A stretch of DNA of 64,000 nucleotides from Psilocybe azurescens (GCA_023853785.1 JAJIRX010000838.1:16793-80792), one strand, 5' to 3'. Positions 46,693-58,959 are shown, counted from the first letter of the stretch. Numbers and translations: made by a program. The notes: a model not told the origin generated them from the letters alone.

Positions 46693-47981
46693 CTATTTCT
46701 TCTTCCCATGCGTTACAATGGCCACCCGAGATTCAGGCGTGGTGATGTGTCTGTAGCTCTCGAAGGCTTGTAGGATGCTATCCCTCTTGGTTGTAATGCT
46801 TGATCTGCTTGCCAGGGTCCTGGTGGCAAAAGAGATCGGTGCCACAAGCATTGCACTTGGATCAATGTCTGGAAGTCTGCTTAAGTCATAGTTTGAATTA
46901 TCAGAATATTTTTGGGAGGTCCGGATGGGTGTTATGTCTTCCAAGTGGGCCGTCTTTAACCCAGTTGGATCAACGGACGGGGGCCTCCTTGGCTCATGCT
47001 TTGAATCATCGGAATCCGTTTGCGATGGCTGGGTGGCTGTGAGATCGTCCAGGTGTGCTTTCTTCAACTGCATTTTGAAGTCTGGATTGGCATCTTGAAT
47101 CAACCCTATCTGTTGAACCCTGCCGTCAGCAGAGGTGATGGATATATACAAGGCGACACCGAACCTTGTAAGTGTAGAGAACGTATTCCTGACGTAATTC
47201 CTTCCATTTCTGTAAAACATCTAGATTCCGAATTGCATTATACTTGATTACGACGCTCCTTTGGCGCATAGCTTGGGACCCATGGCCCATATGCACTATA
47301 GTCCACCAAGAAACATACGTGGAGATACAGACGAAGAAGCGTTCGAGAACGGATACACCCTCTTCAAATTCTTTCAACTGTTGTTCACCTGCAATTGTAA
47401 TATAATAATAGTTAGTGATGTTCGGCAAATGTGAAATACATTACAAACTAGATGAAGCAGTCTCATATGCACTCAGGGATTGTTGTTTCTTAGCGTCTCG
47501 AATAAGCTATACAAAAGAATATCAAATGAGGCCACCGACGCAAGTAAGCTTTAACCAAACCTTCCCAACTATCACCCGCACATTTCTGAATTCAGCCTGT
47601 GCCTTTTCTGCATTTTCTGCTGCTTGTTGTGCCATACCAGCCAGTTCTTCAAGATGCTCTTGACGCTGCATCTCATCACTCGAGTCAACGAATTCTGCAA
47701 GATCTATTACGTCTTCGCAGAAGTTGAACCCATCTTGAGCAGCTATGATACTGTAGTCAATGGCCTGTACGTAGGAAAGGGCTTGAATTCTTATTGGCTT
47801 GAATATTGGGAGGCTCCTAGAAGATATATGAGATATGTCTGGAGACCTGGAATGTAAATGCTTACGGCTGTTCAGAGAAACACCAGGGCCGCAGAAGCTT
47901 GTAGACATGCGAGGTCGAGTCCGCCAGTTCGCGAAGATGAATGCTAGCTGGAGCATCCAGAACAACTTCTATGTGTTCCAT
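46693..47981 (-). CDS. paralogue F: B-type helical protein, no CaaX box
   Basis: From the ATG at 47981: MEHIEVVLDAPASIHLRELA ... CFSEQP. Then the block IDYSIIAAQDGFNFCEDVID, AEKAQAEFRNVRVIVGK, then LKEFEEGVSVLERFFVCIST with the tryptophan pair in SWWTIVHMGHG, QKWKELRQEYVLYTYK, IGLIQDANPDFKMQLKK, and a Ser/Asp/Arg-rich tail with SRRPPS/SRLPD-like repeats. It ends VAIVTHGKKK at 46693. Exon structure matches B, with no internal stops in the blocks I followed. It is the inverted-duplicate partner of B. Like B it lacks the terminal cysteines, so the family splits into CaaX (A, C, D, E) and non-CaaX (B, F) types, arranged as adjacent pairs. Confidence 0.7.
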
Positions 47982-48430
47982 GTACGTCGGGGAGAGTGCA
48001 AGCTATTGAAAGTCGTAGATGTTTTCTGACAGTATCCACAATGATTGGAGGGAATCAAGCGGGGACTCACCAAGTACTCAGTGGTATCATGCAATTAACA
48101 GCGGTAGTCAGAACGGTAGTGAGGGTCGCATGCCTCCGACAAAAACACGCAGACCGCATGTCCGCGGAGAATCCAGTATGTTTCAGGACTAGTAGGCCAT
48201 GCTTGAACGACATGTACGACGGCAGCAAGGTAATACTGCGCAGTGCGATTCAACCACTTGATGACAGTGGTGAGGTGCACATTATTTTTACTGTCATCTG
48301 CTCAATACGTTAGGTCAGATCATGCCCGGTGAGGCTCCGAGAAGCATTGGGACAAATGGGCTGATTCCAGATACACGTGTATATCATTTTAGTGGCACGA
48401 TGACGCACTTACATGAATCGCAATGAAAAA

Positions 48431-49352
48431 CACAAGATGACTTGAATCTAAGAGCCTCACATAGCACATAGACCATTCAATGAAGGTGAGCGCCAAAGGT
48501 TGAAACAGTAGAACTCCATACCCATGACTCGTATGTATGGCCTGAGAAAGATAATAGCGAACGAAGTGTGAAATGAACTTTGCTGTAAATTAACTGTTCA
48601 TGTAATGGCGTCAGCAATTTACGCAATTCTTGGTGATCTGGCGATAGTGTTGTTGGCAAAACGTCGCCATTTCGCCTTGCCGGCGATTGCCACATGGCGA
48701 TACTCGCCGGCCAAAACAGCCTGGTGAAAGGTGGCGACAAATATTAAATATTTGTGTTTGTCTTGTGATCGTTCATCAGTGGTTTCCATCAAACACATCG
48801 AACTCCGCTATATGCCGACAAGAAGCCGGTCCGCGTCTTGATTTTGTTGAAATTCCCTTGATACGCTCCGCCGACATGCCGTCTTGTGGTGGCTGTGGCA
48901 CCCAGCAGATGACTTTATTCTCGAGTACTTCAAAAAGTCAGCAAAATGTGTAATGCCTGTACTTTCCAGACAGTATACCAGTTATGTAGCATAAACATAT
49001 TTATGTATTGGTTTTTGCTTTGTTTCTACTTCGTTATGCTCAGTAACAACAAAGACTATCTCAAAGTTTACGTAATAATGAGTTTCGCCAATCGCCAAGT
49101 ATCACCACTTTCCCACGCCAGGGTATCGCCTCGCTGGCGAATGGCGAATGCTCCGGGAGTATTGCCATCCACACTATCTGGCGATCATGAATTTCCTCTC
49201 AAACGCCAACATATTTCAACATGTTGGAAAAAATTGAAAAGCCCATGTGAGCATATCGCCACAGAAGTGTTCTAATTTGTCGATCTGCTGAACTGCATGA
49301 ACTTAATCTCACGGCTAATGTGAAGCTGGCCTACTAGTTTATCAAAATATAC
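48431..49352. other. no gene supported; GGCGA/TCGCC-rich patches
   Basis: Two patches (about 48625-48725 and 49085-49200) contain many TGGCGA/TCGCCA words and look loosely inverted relative to each other. They may be remnants of a small inverted-repeat element. No coding evidence. Confidence 0.35.
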
Positions 49353-49355
49353 TTA

Positions 49356-49865
49356 GGCCCCATTCGGGATCCCGGTTAACCTCGGTTTTTGTCGGTTTGA
49401 TTAGGTTTCATGGTACTGTGACCATATTGGTCACATCATGCACGTTGGCCTGATTATTCTTACGTTCATTCCAACGTCATGAGTTCATCGTCTCCCGCCT
49501 TCCCGCCCACCTCCCGCCGCTTTCAATGTGCCTCTATATATCATTATATTACTCACATTTCAAGTAGAAAATTATGTCTTATAAATTGAATGTTGGTTTT
49601 AAATTGTTTTTTTAAAATGCTTCCTGTACAAATGTAAAAATTGAAGTTCAGTAACGCCATTGCAAACGATGACAACGCTTAAGAGGGCAACGTTGAGAGT
49701 CGGTGAGCTGGCAGAAAATACGTGACAAAGGTGACAAGACGATAAATTTTTCAAAAATCACGTGAGCTTGGCTGTGCTTGGTATTAAAGGCTCAATCTCC
49801 TTTTAAGGATGCGTGCCTAACTTAACCCACCCAAACCGAGAGATAACCGGGATCCCGAATGGGCC
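49356..49865. mobile_element. PIF/Harbinger (Tourist)-like MITE, 510 bp
   Basis: Inverted ends GGCCCCATTCGGGATCCCGG and GGCCCATTCGGGATCCCGG (reverse complement of the right end), extending imperfectly to about 35 bp. Flanked by 3-bp TTA on both sides (49353-49355, 49866-49868). A TTA duplication and GGCC termini are typical of PIF/Harbinger. No transposase inside; the interior is AT-rich. Confidence 0.78.
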
Positions 49866-49868
49866 TTA

Positions 49869-50251
49869 CTTGCCGTCGGGACCCATTTCTGGCAGATGGA
49901 GTCCTCACTGAGTCGGACCTTAAGGAGGCCGGGAATTTCTTGCAGCTGAGCTTGTGCCTTGTTATCATCGTTCTCGAACCTTCCCAGTGACATAGTCTTT
50001 GTCGACTTCAATATCAAAGATTCCCTCGCCCTCATAAACCCAAAGAGCACAGGTGAGACCAAACTTGTGGCCAGCATGGTAGACAAAGCGTTCATTGGAG
50101 GAATTGTTATTATTTTCTTCATGATCAGTATCATCAATGCCATCTGTGAGCTCGGTACGGTACGGGTATGCTTCGACAGGTAGGCCTCTTCATTTCCTTG
50201 TTCCGCTTCATCCGCATTGGTGACATCAGCAAACTTGCAGCGGAGAGACAT
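49869..50251 (-). pseudogene. gene remnant of unknown family next to the MITE
   Basis: Minus-strand reading from 50251: MSLRCKFADVTNADEAEQG. In a neighbouring frame it reads GIDDTDHEENNNNSSNERFV, YHAGHKFGLTCALWVYEGEG, then IFDIEVDKDYVTGKVRE. The pattern of an acidic stretch followed by GHKFxLxxxLWVxxxxxFxxE resembles uncharacterised Agaricomycete proteins. The frame is broken and the 3' part is cut by the MITE. Low certainty. Confidence 0.35.
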
Positions 50252-50446
50252 TGCCTCTGAGCGAACAGCGTTTCTCTTGATTTCGAACCGGCGATCTAAA
50301 AAAACACGATCACATGACTGTGCAATCTCTCAGAGAGACTCAAACATATACCTTATAGAGATCTGCTGGGGATGTCAGCGCGTTACAGCTGCATGCAAAA
50401 CCTAGAAATATTCGAAATTCCAGCTCGGTGAGCCTTTGTTTGTATA

Positions 50447-51124
50447 CTCGTGCTTTCCAAAAGTGATGTCGCACACGTAGATTTGTTATAGCTCTGCATC
50501 TAAGACTCCTTATGCTCTGAAATTTTAATATGTCTCAGACTACATAGAATCCTATGTTCATGCAAAAATTTGACTTTTTCTATGATCTTCCTGAGGAGAA
50601 ATTACAGGAAAGGTCAAAGAGCCAAAAACCAAGTTCCTAATGAAGCCAAATTTCAACATGCTTCTTTTTTGAGGTTGTAGTACTAGTTAATTAGGTCTGT
50701 GGACAATTTAAATTATATTAAAAGCTGTAGTGGTTGAGAAGATATGAAGGTTACAAAGTGGCAAAAACGTGTGAAACTCATCAAATAGGCCTAAAAGGGT
50801 AAAAATGAGAGGTTTGTTACCTTCATATCTCCTCAACCACTAAGAGTTTAGATACGATTCAAGTTGTCCCATGATGTGTTTAATCAATACTACATGCTCC
50901 AAAAAGAAATTTGTTGATTTCTCTCTTCTCCATGTAGTTGATTTTTGTCCATTTGAATAAATTCTATGTTTTCTCAAAGAAAAGATGGATTCACATTTCA
51001 AATTTTTGCGAGGAATTAGATTTAATTATCCTCTATCAAGTCTCCAGAATTCATGTTAATTGAATATCTATTCATTTTTCTATTCCTAATTTACGTGTGC
51101 GACATCACTTTTGGACAGCACGAG
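50447..51124. mobile_element. Tc1/mariner-type MITE with internal palindrome, 678 bp
   Basis: Terminal inverted repeats of about 32 bp with one mismatch (CTCGTGCTTTCCAAAAGTGA... and its reverse complement with G for T at position 8), flanked by TA on both sides (50445-50446, 51125-51126). Inside, AGTGGTTGAGAAGATATGA (about 50728) and its near-exact reverse complement (about 50822) form a second inverted repeat. No coding capacity. Confidence 0.72.
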
Positions 51125-51295
51125 TAAACAACCGTTTTTGGTATCATGGTCATGCCTCCCGTCGGAGTTCTTCTTTGGTGGTGCCGGGAAGTGTGGAGCA
51201 ATAGAAGTTCCACCCACCGGAGAGGCCGCACACCATGTAATTAGTAGTAGATATCCTTTAAATCAAACAGCCATGGGGGCATACCCGGTATATTC

Positions 51296-51480
51296 CAGAA
51301 GACCAAACAGAGCTTGTGTTAACTATGTGCTACAGGAACGAAGTGAACGACATTGTGGAAGCAACAGGGATGGACCGAATGGTAAAAGAAACTGAAGATA
51401 TGTTTGGAGCGGTTGCTACTACCGTGATCATAATGGCTACCAAAAGCGGTTGTTTATACAAACAAAGGCACAGCTGTAAG
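51296..51480 (+). pseudogene. fragment resembling the tail exon of G
   Basis: Reads NEVNDIVEATGMDRMVKETE and then TVIIMATKSGCLYK. The end parallels the G tail IIMAMDSGCLYE. Too short for more; it looks like another remnant of the same region, cut by the KDZ element at 51484. Confidence 0.35.
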
Positions 51481-51483
51481 AGG

Positions 51484-52161
51484 CACCTTAGGTTCCCACC
51501 CTCTGAGTGAAAACAGCTGACATGAACCGATCACATCATTTCCCCTGGTTTGTATCCCTTCCCCTTCTTTGCCTTACCTCTCGTTATTCCTCTCCCTAAA
51601 TGTCCACTTTATTATAATATTTCCTACTCCTCGCCGTAGATTAGAGATCGATATAGATTAGACTAGATAGCTGATTAGACTAGATAATAGATTAGACAAG
51701 GATAATAGATAATACGATATCGGATGTTTCGGACGGTTCACATCGTAAGGTACATAACGCCCGGTCAATCGCGATGCCGCCCGTCGACTACGGTGGTCGG
51801 CACACTGCTCTGTCGCCCATTCCCCCGGGCTTTTGCTTTTCAGGCACTGCTTGACAGCGCCATCACTTTTGCCGCCTCCCCCGACCTGTCCGTGTGCCAT
51901 TTCCTCAATTAGAAGGCGCTCCTGCGCTCTCACGCTCCTTTGCTCTGCCCTTCCTTCCTCCACTGCCGCTCTCCTTCCCTTCCCACCGGATATGTGTTCA
52001 TCATCCTCTCTATTCCATGTAGTCTCCGTCTCTGTCTGTAAACCCAATTATGCAGGGCGCTCCCGCACTCCTTTACTCTGGCCTTCCTTCCTTCACTGCT
52101 GCTTCTCTTTCCACTTACTATGCATTCTTCAGCCTCTCCTTTGCAGCACCTGTCTTTGGAC
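51484..52161 (+). repeat. terminal inverted repeat of KDZ copy 2 (left)
   Basis: Matches 20230-20900 with a few one-base differences, several at homopolymers (for example CCCC versus CCC). Confidence 0.88.
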
Positions 52162-52532
52162 ACATTTATATAGTGCAGTATATAAGTCTAATGACTTGTA
52201 AAATAGAAAAGCTAACACATTTCTGCTATTAGGTGAATACATTACAGAGCGCACTGAGTGGTGTATAAATCATTGCTAACTGTGCTCAACGATGACCTCC
52301 ACGAAGGCCCTGGGAACTCAGGTAGTGTGCGCCTCTAGGCACGACAGCTGATGCGCCACTGACACCTGACAACTATCAGTGATATGTCAGTCTGCGGATT
52401 AGATCCTTTGGGAAACGCTCCTCGTACCTGTTCTTCATTCGCCACCATGACCATTCACTCTTGTCTGCACAAACTCTTGTCTTGGCGTTTCTCAGCTCTC
52501 CGTCCTGCTCCTTTCTTGTGTCGTAGTGTGCT

Positions 52533-55500
52533 ATGATGGGTAAGCGCAAAGGACTATCTAAAGGTGTAACAGTTGTCTGTGGTACCAGTTTTGGAGTTCG
52601 GCAACCGTCACAATCTGCGACAAAGCGCATCAAGCTGAACAAGAGTTCAAAGCAACTTGCTAAAGAAAAAATTGACCGCCAGGTTCAACTAGCAAGTGAG
52701 TATTTTTCGTTCATGCAATAGTCTGATTTCAATTCCTTTAGGCCTTAGCTTTCAAGAACATGAAGACTTGCTTGCGGATCATGAGAATGATGTGGACATG
52801 TCCAACCTAGCATGGGTAGACGAAGACGAGGCGACATTCCTCCGACCGCCGCCCGGAGAGGAGGGCTTTTTCTCCAGCCACATTGGTGGCGAAGTTCAGC
52901 TGCAAGACCTTTTTCTGGATACGCTTGCTGAGCAGTAAGTCCAACAATTTCCAAATTAACATAGTACATAAATTGATATTTTATTTCTAAGGAAACGGAA
53001 AGACCATCGGACTCGACGCGAACGTGTGGAGCGACAGGTCCAGGCATGGAAATCCATAATGCCCCACCTTCACGATGCATTCCTTAGCTTCAAATCCAAA
53101 GGCACCCCCACTGAATCCTGAAAACAAAGATGAGGTGGAATGGTCGATCGAAGTCATTTCACTGGAAGGTCATTATAATTCTCCTCTTGGGACACGCTTC
53201 CTGATATCTCAACAGGTCAAGGATTGTGTACCTTCTTCCACTCACCGGGCGCCGTGTCTGCTGCTGTCACCCTTTTAGAATTCGGTGTTGTTGGGACATC
53301 TCCTGAACAACCCAAATTGGGATTTACGATTGAAACGTTATGCTTTTACCAGCAGCTTCGGACGTAGTCTGTCCCCGTTTCAGCCTGGATGCTTTTGCAA
53401 AGGCATTGAATCATTATCACCATGTAAGTCTATCGAAACGATCTATTGCACGACTGTAACTGATTGTACTAGATACCTCACAGATCATATCTCGCCGACC
53501 AGCTCAGTAACGCGATTTGATTGTTACCTTGAGGTCAATCGAGCTCTCAACCGCTCTGTAGGAAGGGAACTGGGACGAAATGATACATGGGAGAAAAAGA
53601 ATGTCTGCCCTCCATGCCTATATGAGATCGAGGACGAACCACCTTTGAAGTTTCGCTTTCCTTGCTACGATGGACGGCAACAATTCCCTCAAACTGGTTG
53701 ACAGCGCATTTCGTGCTGGTTTGCCTCGTACTGACACTCAGAAATCGACGTCGCCGCGTTGGATTTCTCCTGAAGAAGTTGATCTCTTCAAGGATGAGGT
53801 GAAAAAGTAAGTTGACATACCGAATGAGTTGGCCATTTCTGACTACGATAACAGCGTCCACAGAAACAGCCACCTCAGCCAACTTCAGGTCCTCCCCGCC
53901 ATTCTTCAGGAGATCCTGTCCAGCTTATTCCTCCTGAAGATTCGGGCCGAACCCGCTTCATTGTCACCGCCCCGGGATCTGCTCCAAATGCGAACGAATT
54001 CCCAGATCTTGACTCTGAAGAGATTGCCTGGCTGAATCTTACAGAACATGATGACTTAGCCAAGTGTCTCAACGCCTGTGTAGATCGGTGGAAGAACGCT
54101 GGCCCTGAGGCACGAAAGAAAATGTACGCCCTATTCGCGATTGCCGGGATTTTTTGGCTGTCTGCCGCCATGGACATGTACTTGTCGTTTGTGACATGAT
54201 TCGGAGCGGAGAACTGTAAGCTCCTTCCGTTTTTGACACAGATGATGTTAACTTTTCTCAATTAGAATGAAATATCCCCTTGCTACTGTTAACCGACTCC
54301 TCGACGATTTTGGGACTGACATCTGTCTCGGTTACGATATCATGTGTGCCTTCGTAACGACTTTGAAGAAAAGTTGTCTAGGTGAGAAGATGGTTGCCTG
54401 TCGCCTCAGTGGCGTTGTGCCTGCCTTTCACGGTCATGCGCACAACCGATTTTGTCAGGTACACTGGCACCCCTGTACATCGAGGGACTGGGCTAGAGGA
54501 TTTCGAGGAGAGTGAGCGCACCTTCTCTCGTTCTAATGAATTGGCCTCGGTTACACGCTTGGCCACGCCGTACCACCGACAGCAGCATATCGACGAACAC
54601 TTCCGTTTTCACGATCTTGATAAACTTGCTGCTTCAGGTTTGTCTTGATTCATCTTTGTGGCTCACATTGTTGATTGCTGGATTAGGAAACTTTATCTAT
54701 CAGAATTATCGTCAAGCCCTAGAAAAGATTGCGATATATCGCCCCGCCTTGCAGAACTTTCATCGAAGCTGGAGGTTGGGGCTGACGACTTTGAAATTTA
54801 CCTGAAGTGTGAACGCACATACCTGGCTGGCCTATCCACGGAGCCAGCAGATGAGCAGGCGAAGGGGGAATATATGGAGCTCCTTTTTGATCTAGATCTG
54901 CTCAAGTGAGTTTCTTTATGCTATGCTCCAGTTCTTATCATTTATGAGTATATCCAGGACGAAAAGCGATACCGCCAAGACGTTATATCGCGACCGCAAC
55001 CGTCTCATGATTCAAGAGGGCTATACTGGCCCCCAGATCACAAAAATCACAACCCAATATCGCACCACCTTCCAGCGCTGGACTGCAAAGAACGAAGAGG
55101 TCCTTCAATATGAAGAGGCCCATAACATTCCTGTCAGATGGGCTCCTACCATGCCCGAATATAACCAGGGTTTGACCGTCGTTCGTGAGCTTTAAATATC
55201 GCCGGGCGCTTGACGATCTTGAGAGGTTGGTTGTGCAACGTCTTTTCGAGATGACCAAGCTCAGCATGAGCGGCATTGGTATGTAATTTGAATTTTCGGC
55301 TCAAATCTAAGTTTTGATATTTGTGATCAGGTTACAAGCTTCGCGAAAAGATTAGTAAATCCCTCAAGACTCGCGCAGATGCCATTCAATCAGCGTTGAG
55401 GCGCTATAACGAAGCCGCCGCACTTATGGTACCACCACGGCCATCCTTGAACTGGGAGTCGGTCATTGCTGCTGTCAACCTGGCAGACTTTGACCTTCTA

Positions 55501-56030
55501 CGCGACACACGACAGGACATACGAACATTAGATTGGGCCCAGCCAGCAAATCGCGAGGCTATGGTCATGTATTTTCAGATAAAGCGGGCGAAGGAAGAGA
55601 TTCTTCGCCTTAATGTCGAAATACACCGCCTGCTAACTTTCCTCCCTCGGACGGAACACATCGACTACTACCGAGCTATATGCTCCAACATCATCACGAA
55701 CACCCTCTCGCCACCGAAATATCTGCCCGGTGGCAGTACCACAATCAGATTCACGAGCAAATCGTCAAGCGCCTTCGTCAAACGAGTCAGCTCTCAGGCT
55801 TCAGCGGTACTTTATTTCCTGGGCAGCGGAAAGGTCGCAACCCTTCTCTGCACATCGACGTCCCACCTCCAGGCTGGGCAATAGATATATTAGGTCTGAA
55901 AAAGGTTGATATTGTGGTTGTCGAGGCCGACGACACAACCTTCGGAGACTTCCCAGATGAAAACCATGATGTCGATACAGATATATTCATAGAGCTTTTA
56001 GATAGTGTCTCCCTCGTCGACAGTTCATAG
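52533..56030 (+). CDS. KDZ transposase, copy 2
   Basis: Cut-and-paste transposase of the Kyakuja-Dileera-Zisupton group, uninterrupted here. Exons: MMGKRKGLSKGVTVVCG...; SLSFQEHEDLLADHENDVDM; KRKDHRTRRERVERQ; NPENKDEVEWSIEVISLE; FEIEDEPPLKF-like block near 53630; then ITFDSEEIAWLN-like acidic block near 54010. The catalytic domain follows: MKYPLATVNRLLDDFG, CLGYDIMCAF, VPAFHGHAHNRFCQ, GESERTFSRSNELASVTR, RQQHIDEHFRFHDLDKL. Helical C-terminal domains run to LLDSVSLVDSS at 56030. About ten short introns. Compared with copy 1 there is an extra base near 55192 (GAGCTTTAAA versus GAGCGTAAA) that breaks the frame in an otherwise open exon. Whether copy 2 is active therefore depends on whether this is real. 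Confidence 0.82.
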
Positions 56031-56279
56031 ACTTGTGTACAATATTGCTAAATATACATTCCTTGTGTTCCAATGAAACCCAGATCTGTGAATGGCTCAA
56101 AACGTTACCAAATGGCTTCAAGATACCGAATATCTTAACCACTGGTGGGTACCGACAATGGTTCATATCTACCACCATTTCCTCTATACCGATTTTGGGC
56201 CGAACTTCTAACAAAATTTCTTCTACAACGACATTACATACATTCAACAGTATGTAAATCAGGTCTTATACCTTAAAAA

Positions 56280-57180
56280 ATTCTACATGACTTGAGGAAT
56301 CCTGGAATTGAAAGCAAGTTTGCAACTACATCATTGGATGAGAGCGTATATTACTGCTTGGGAATTAACTCAATATTTCTGCGCCAAATTGAAGGAGTTT
56401 TTAAGCCTTACTATTGGCATTCTCATGTGCTCTAATCTTCGATCCAAAAGATGAATGTTGTAGAACCCTATCTATGTTAGTTGAGACCATTTAAGTTTCG
56501 CAAATAGGACGCGATCGGTCAGGTCATCAAATAGGTATAAAGTTGACTAAAACAACAAATTAGGCTCATTTTAAACAGAAAAATAAGGTGATTCTGAATC
56601 ACATATTTATTTTTATGCCTCATAAGAAATCATAGAGCAATGGACGATGTAAGTCGTGGGAATTAGCCAAAATTCGGCTTCCTCAGCAAAAAAGAGCAAT
56701 GCAACATAATTCTGGGCTCGCAGCTACAAAATTAACACAGTATTGAGCATAGTACACACTTTATTATTGTCGCACGATGTTGTAGACTGTCAGAACCAAC
56801 AATAAGACAGTTGTATGGATTGGAACGCTCTCTGAGGAGCAAATCATTGCGAAGGCAAGCAGACCGAGTAGAAAACAAAATTAATCCGAAAAGTCTATTG
56901 AATTAAATTTAGAAGCTGGCCTATATCAAAAATGAACAGGTAATCAGTTATGTATCTAAGATAATTGAGTTAAAAGCACTTATGACCAAAAATGTATGTT
57001 GAGGTGGAATCATTTTTCATAGAAGATTCGAACTGTCTTAAGCTTGCAAAAACAACTGAATATGAAGAACAACATAAGTGTATCCATGAATATTTTTAGA
57101 GGCTAGAGAAACAAAATTTATGAGTATAATCGACGGTTTAGTGTCTGGCGCGAATTGTTGATGCCTTCAAACTCTGGCAA
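56280..57180. other. AT-rich non-coding spacer inside KDZ copy 2
   Basis: Counterpart of 24800-25640 in inverse orientation. No open frame of note; highly conserved between copies, consistent with recent amplification. Confidence 0.6.
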
Positions 57181-57338
57181 ACCCGATTTAGTAATATCGC
57201 ATCCTTTCTGGTAATTCCGATCTCACCATAAGATCCAATCTCTCCCGATGCAGACGCCATTTTAGATTGTTGGACCCTGACCTCAAGACATAGATCATAA
57301 AGGCTAGTCGAAAATGGCAGTCCCTCCCTTGTGCTCCC

Positions 57339-58804
57339 ATGGAGGACCTCAACAAACCTCCCAACGCTGGGCAGTATCCCTTACCATATCGCTCCCTCGT
57401 ATTCAACCCGCTAGGCTTATATGATTTGCGTCGCCAGATAGGATATCCCTCGGTGTTTACTGCTTTCCGCCAACGATTTGACCGTGCTGATATTGCATGG
57501 TTTACCCCGGCCTTGCATTGCTGCCATGCAACATACTTGGTGAAAGCGAATTCCATCCTGACGTCCTTGCCCTCCATTCGAACACCCCCAAGGGAAGCGC
57601 GAGGAACTGACGTGCGGAATGCTCTCCGCAAGCGTCAAAGACCTTACTTTTGACTCGGTGCGTCGTATTACACACTCTACATTAAGTACCATATCTTATT
57701 TCTGTTGCTTTCAACATTTAGGCGGCTATGTGGGACCGCTCTTTTGGCGGGACCACCCTGGTGATCCATGTTGAAGGAACCACACGTCCAGGATCTCCCA
57801 AACGTCCAGAATTTGTCAAGGCAGACGTTTACTTTCCTGGATATTTCCTCCAGTTGAACAACGGGCGACACTACTCAAACGCTGTGTCAGAAATCGTACA
57901 GCGCTTTATCCTTGACATCGGACTCCCAACTATTGAGCGCTACGAGACTTGCGCCATAGCTGCACGTTGGATCACCCCTACCAGCAGATCTACTCCGCTT
58001 CCCTATGCCCAGCAGAGCTTTCATCCCCCAGCAGATCCAGCAACTTCCAGCAACTTCATTTATCATGGCCGTCCTCCTGTCGTTGTGATCGACGACTACG
58101 ACGATGAAGACAATTCCCTAATCTTCACTGCATCCCAAATCCAACTACGTTCGGAAAACGAAAGTCTATTGAAAGCCGAATTAGAGACAGCAAAAGAAGA
58201 CCTCAAACAAACCCAGGACGCTTTGGCAGAGTCGCAGTGTCGTGAACAAGACCTTTTGGCCCAGATTGATCATCTCACAAATGGTTCAGCCTCCCTCCCT
58301 TCTATTCCAACCTCCATCGCCTCTCAGACTGTACCTCGGACCCCCAAACATGTGAACGTGAATCGCGGCCGCCACCCTAGATCCCAAAATGCACGGGACT
58401 CTCCTCTTCAATTCTTTTCTCCTGTTGCTTCTCCGTCACGCCGTGTTGGTGGCTCTTCCTTCCCTGCATTGTCTTGTGGTGCAGACCGTGTTCCTGTCAT
58501 GCTGAATGTTCTCACCTCTCCCCACCCTGTCACGCTTAGCCCAGGAACAATGTATAGTGACTTTGTTCATGCCAATGGTCTGGATGATGTCTTCTCACAC
58601 ATAGACGTAATCTGCCGCAATGTAGCGCCTTACCTCTGGAAAGATGAACTTGAGAAGATCCCTATTGATGGGGACAAGGTAATCCCCTTAATGGCGGTGA
58701 TGGCTACTCATTCTATAGATATATTAGGGTCTTCAGGTACTGGTGCCTCCCCCTCTTTTTTAGTCAGAATATTCCACAGAGATAGACCTGTCTTCAGGTA
58801 CTGA
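57339..58804 (+). CDS. KDZ copy 2 gene 2: unknown protein with coiled coil
   Basis: MEDLNKPPNAGQYPLPYRSL ... IRTPPREA, an intron near 57650-57720, then MWDRSFGGTTLVIHVEGTTR and a single long exon through the coiled coil (RSENESLLKAELETAKEDL) and the Ser/Pro linker. The C-terminal block is MYSDFVHANGLDDVFSHIDV, LWKDELEKIPIDGDKVIPLM, ending at 58804. In this copy the main exon (358 codons) is unbroken, unlike copy 1. No family recognised. The position and strand shared with the transposase suggest a transposition accessory protein. Confidence 0.6.
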
Positions 58805-58959
58805 CGCCTCATCTTTTTTCTTTTGTCCCTTGCCGCTCAAGTCTTTTCTAGGCTTGTCTTTTATTCTTAGTTAGCTGATCTAACCATTTTTGCTTCCTTG
58901 CGGGTGCCGATTTCTTTCATTACCATTCTAAGGAATGAACGTTCCTTATTCAGAATGTT

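Larger units (their letters stand above)
44045..48425 (-). repeat. right arm of the inverted segmental duplication
   Basis: Reverse-orientation counterpart of 13365-20175. It is shorter because the sequence between the C-like linker and the D-like rod is absent. It contains paralogues E and F. Confidence 0.7.

Noticed and set aside
48625..49200. Possible small inverted-repeat element rich in GGCGA/TCGCC words
   Set aside because: The inverted match is loose, no clean ends or target duplication could be found; left as a note only.
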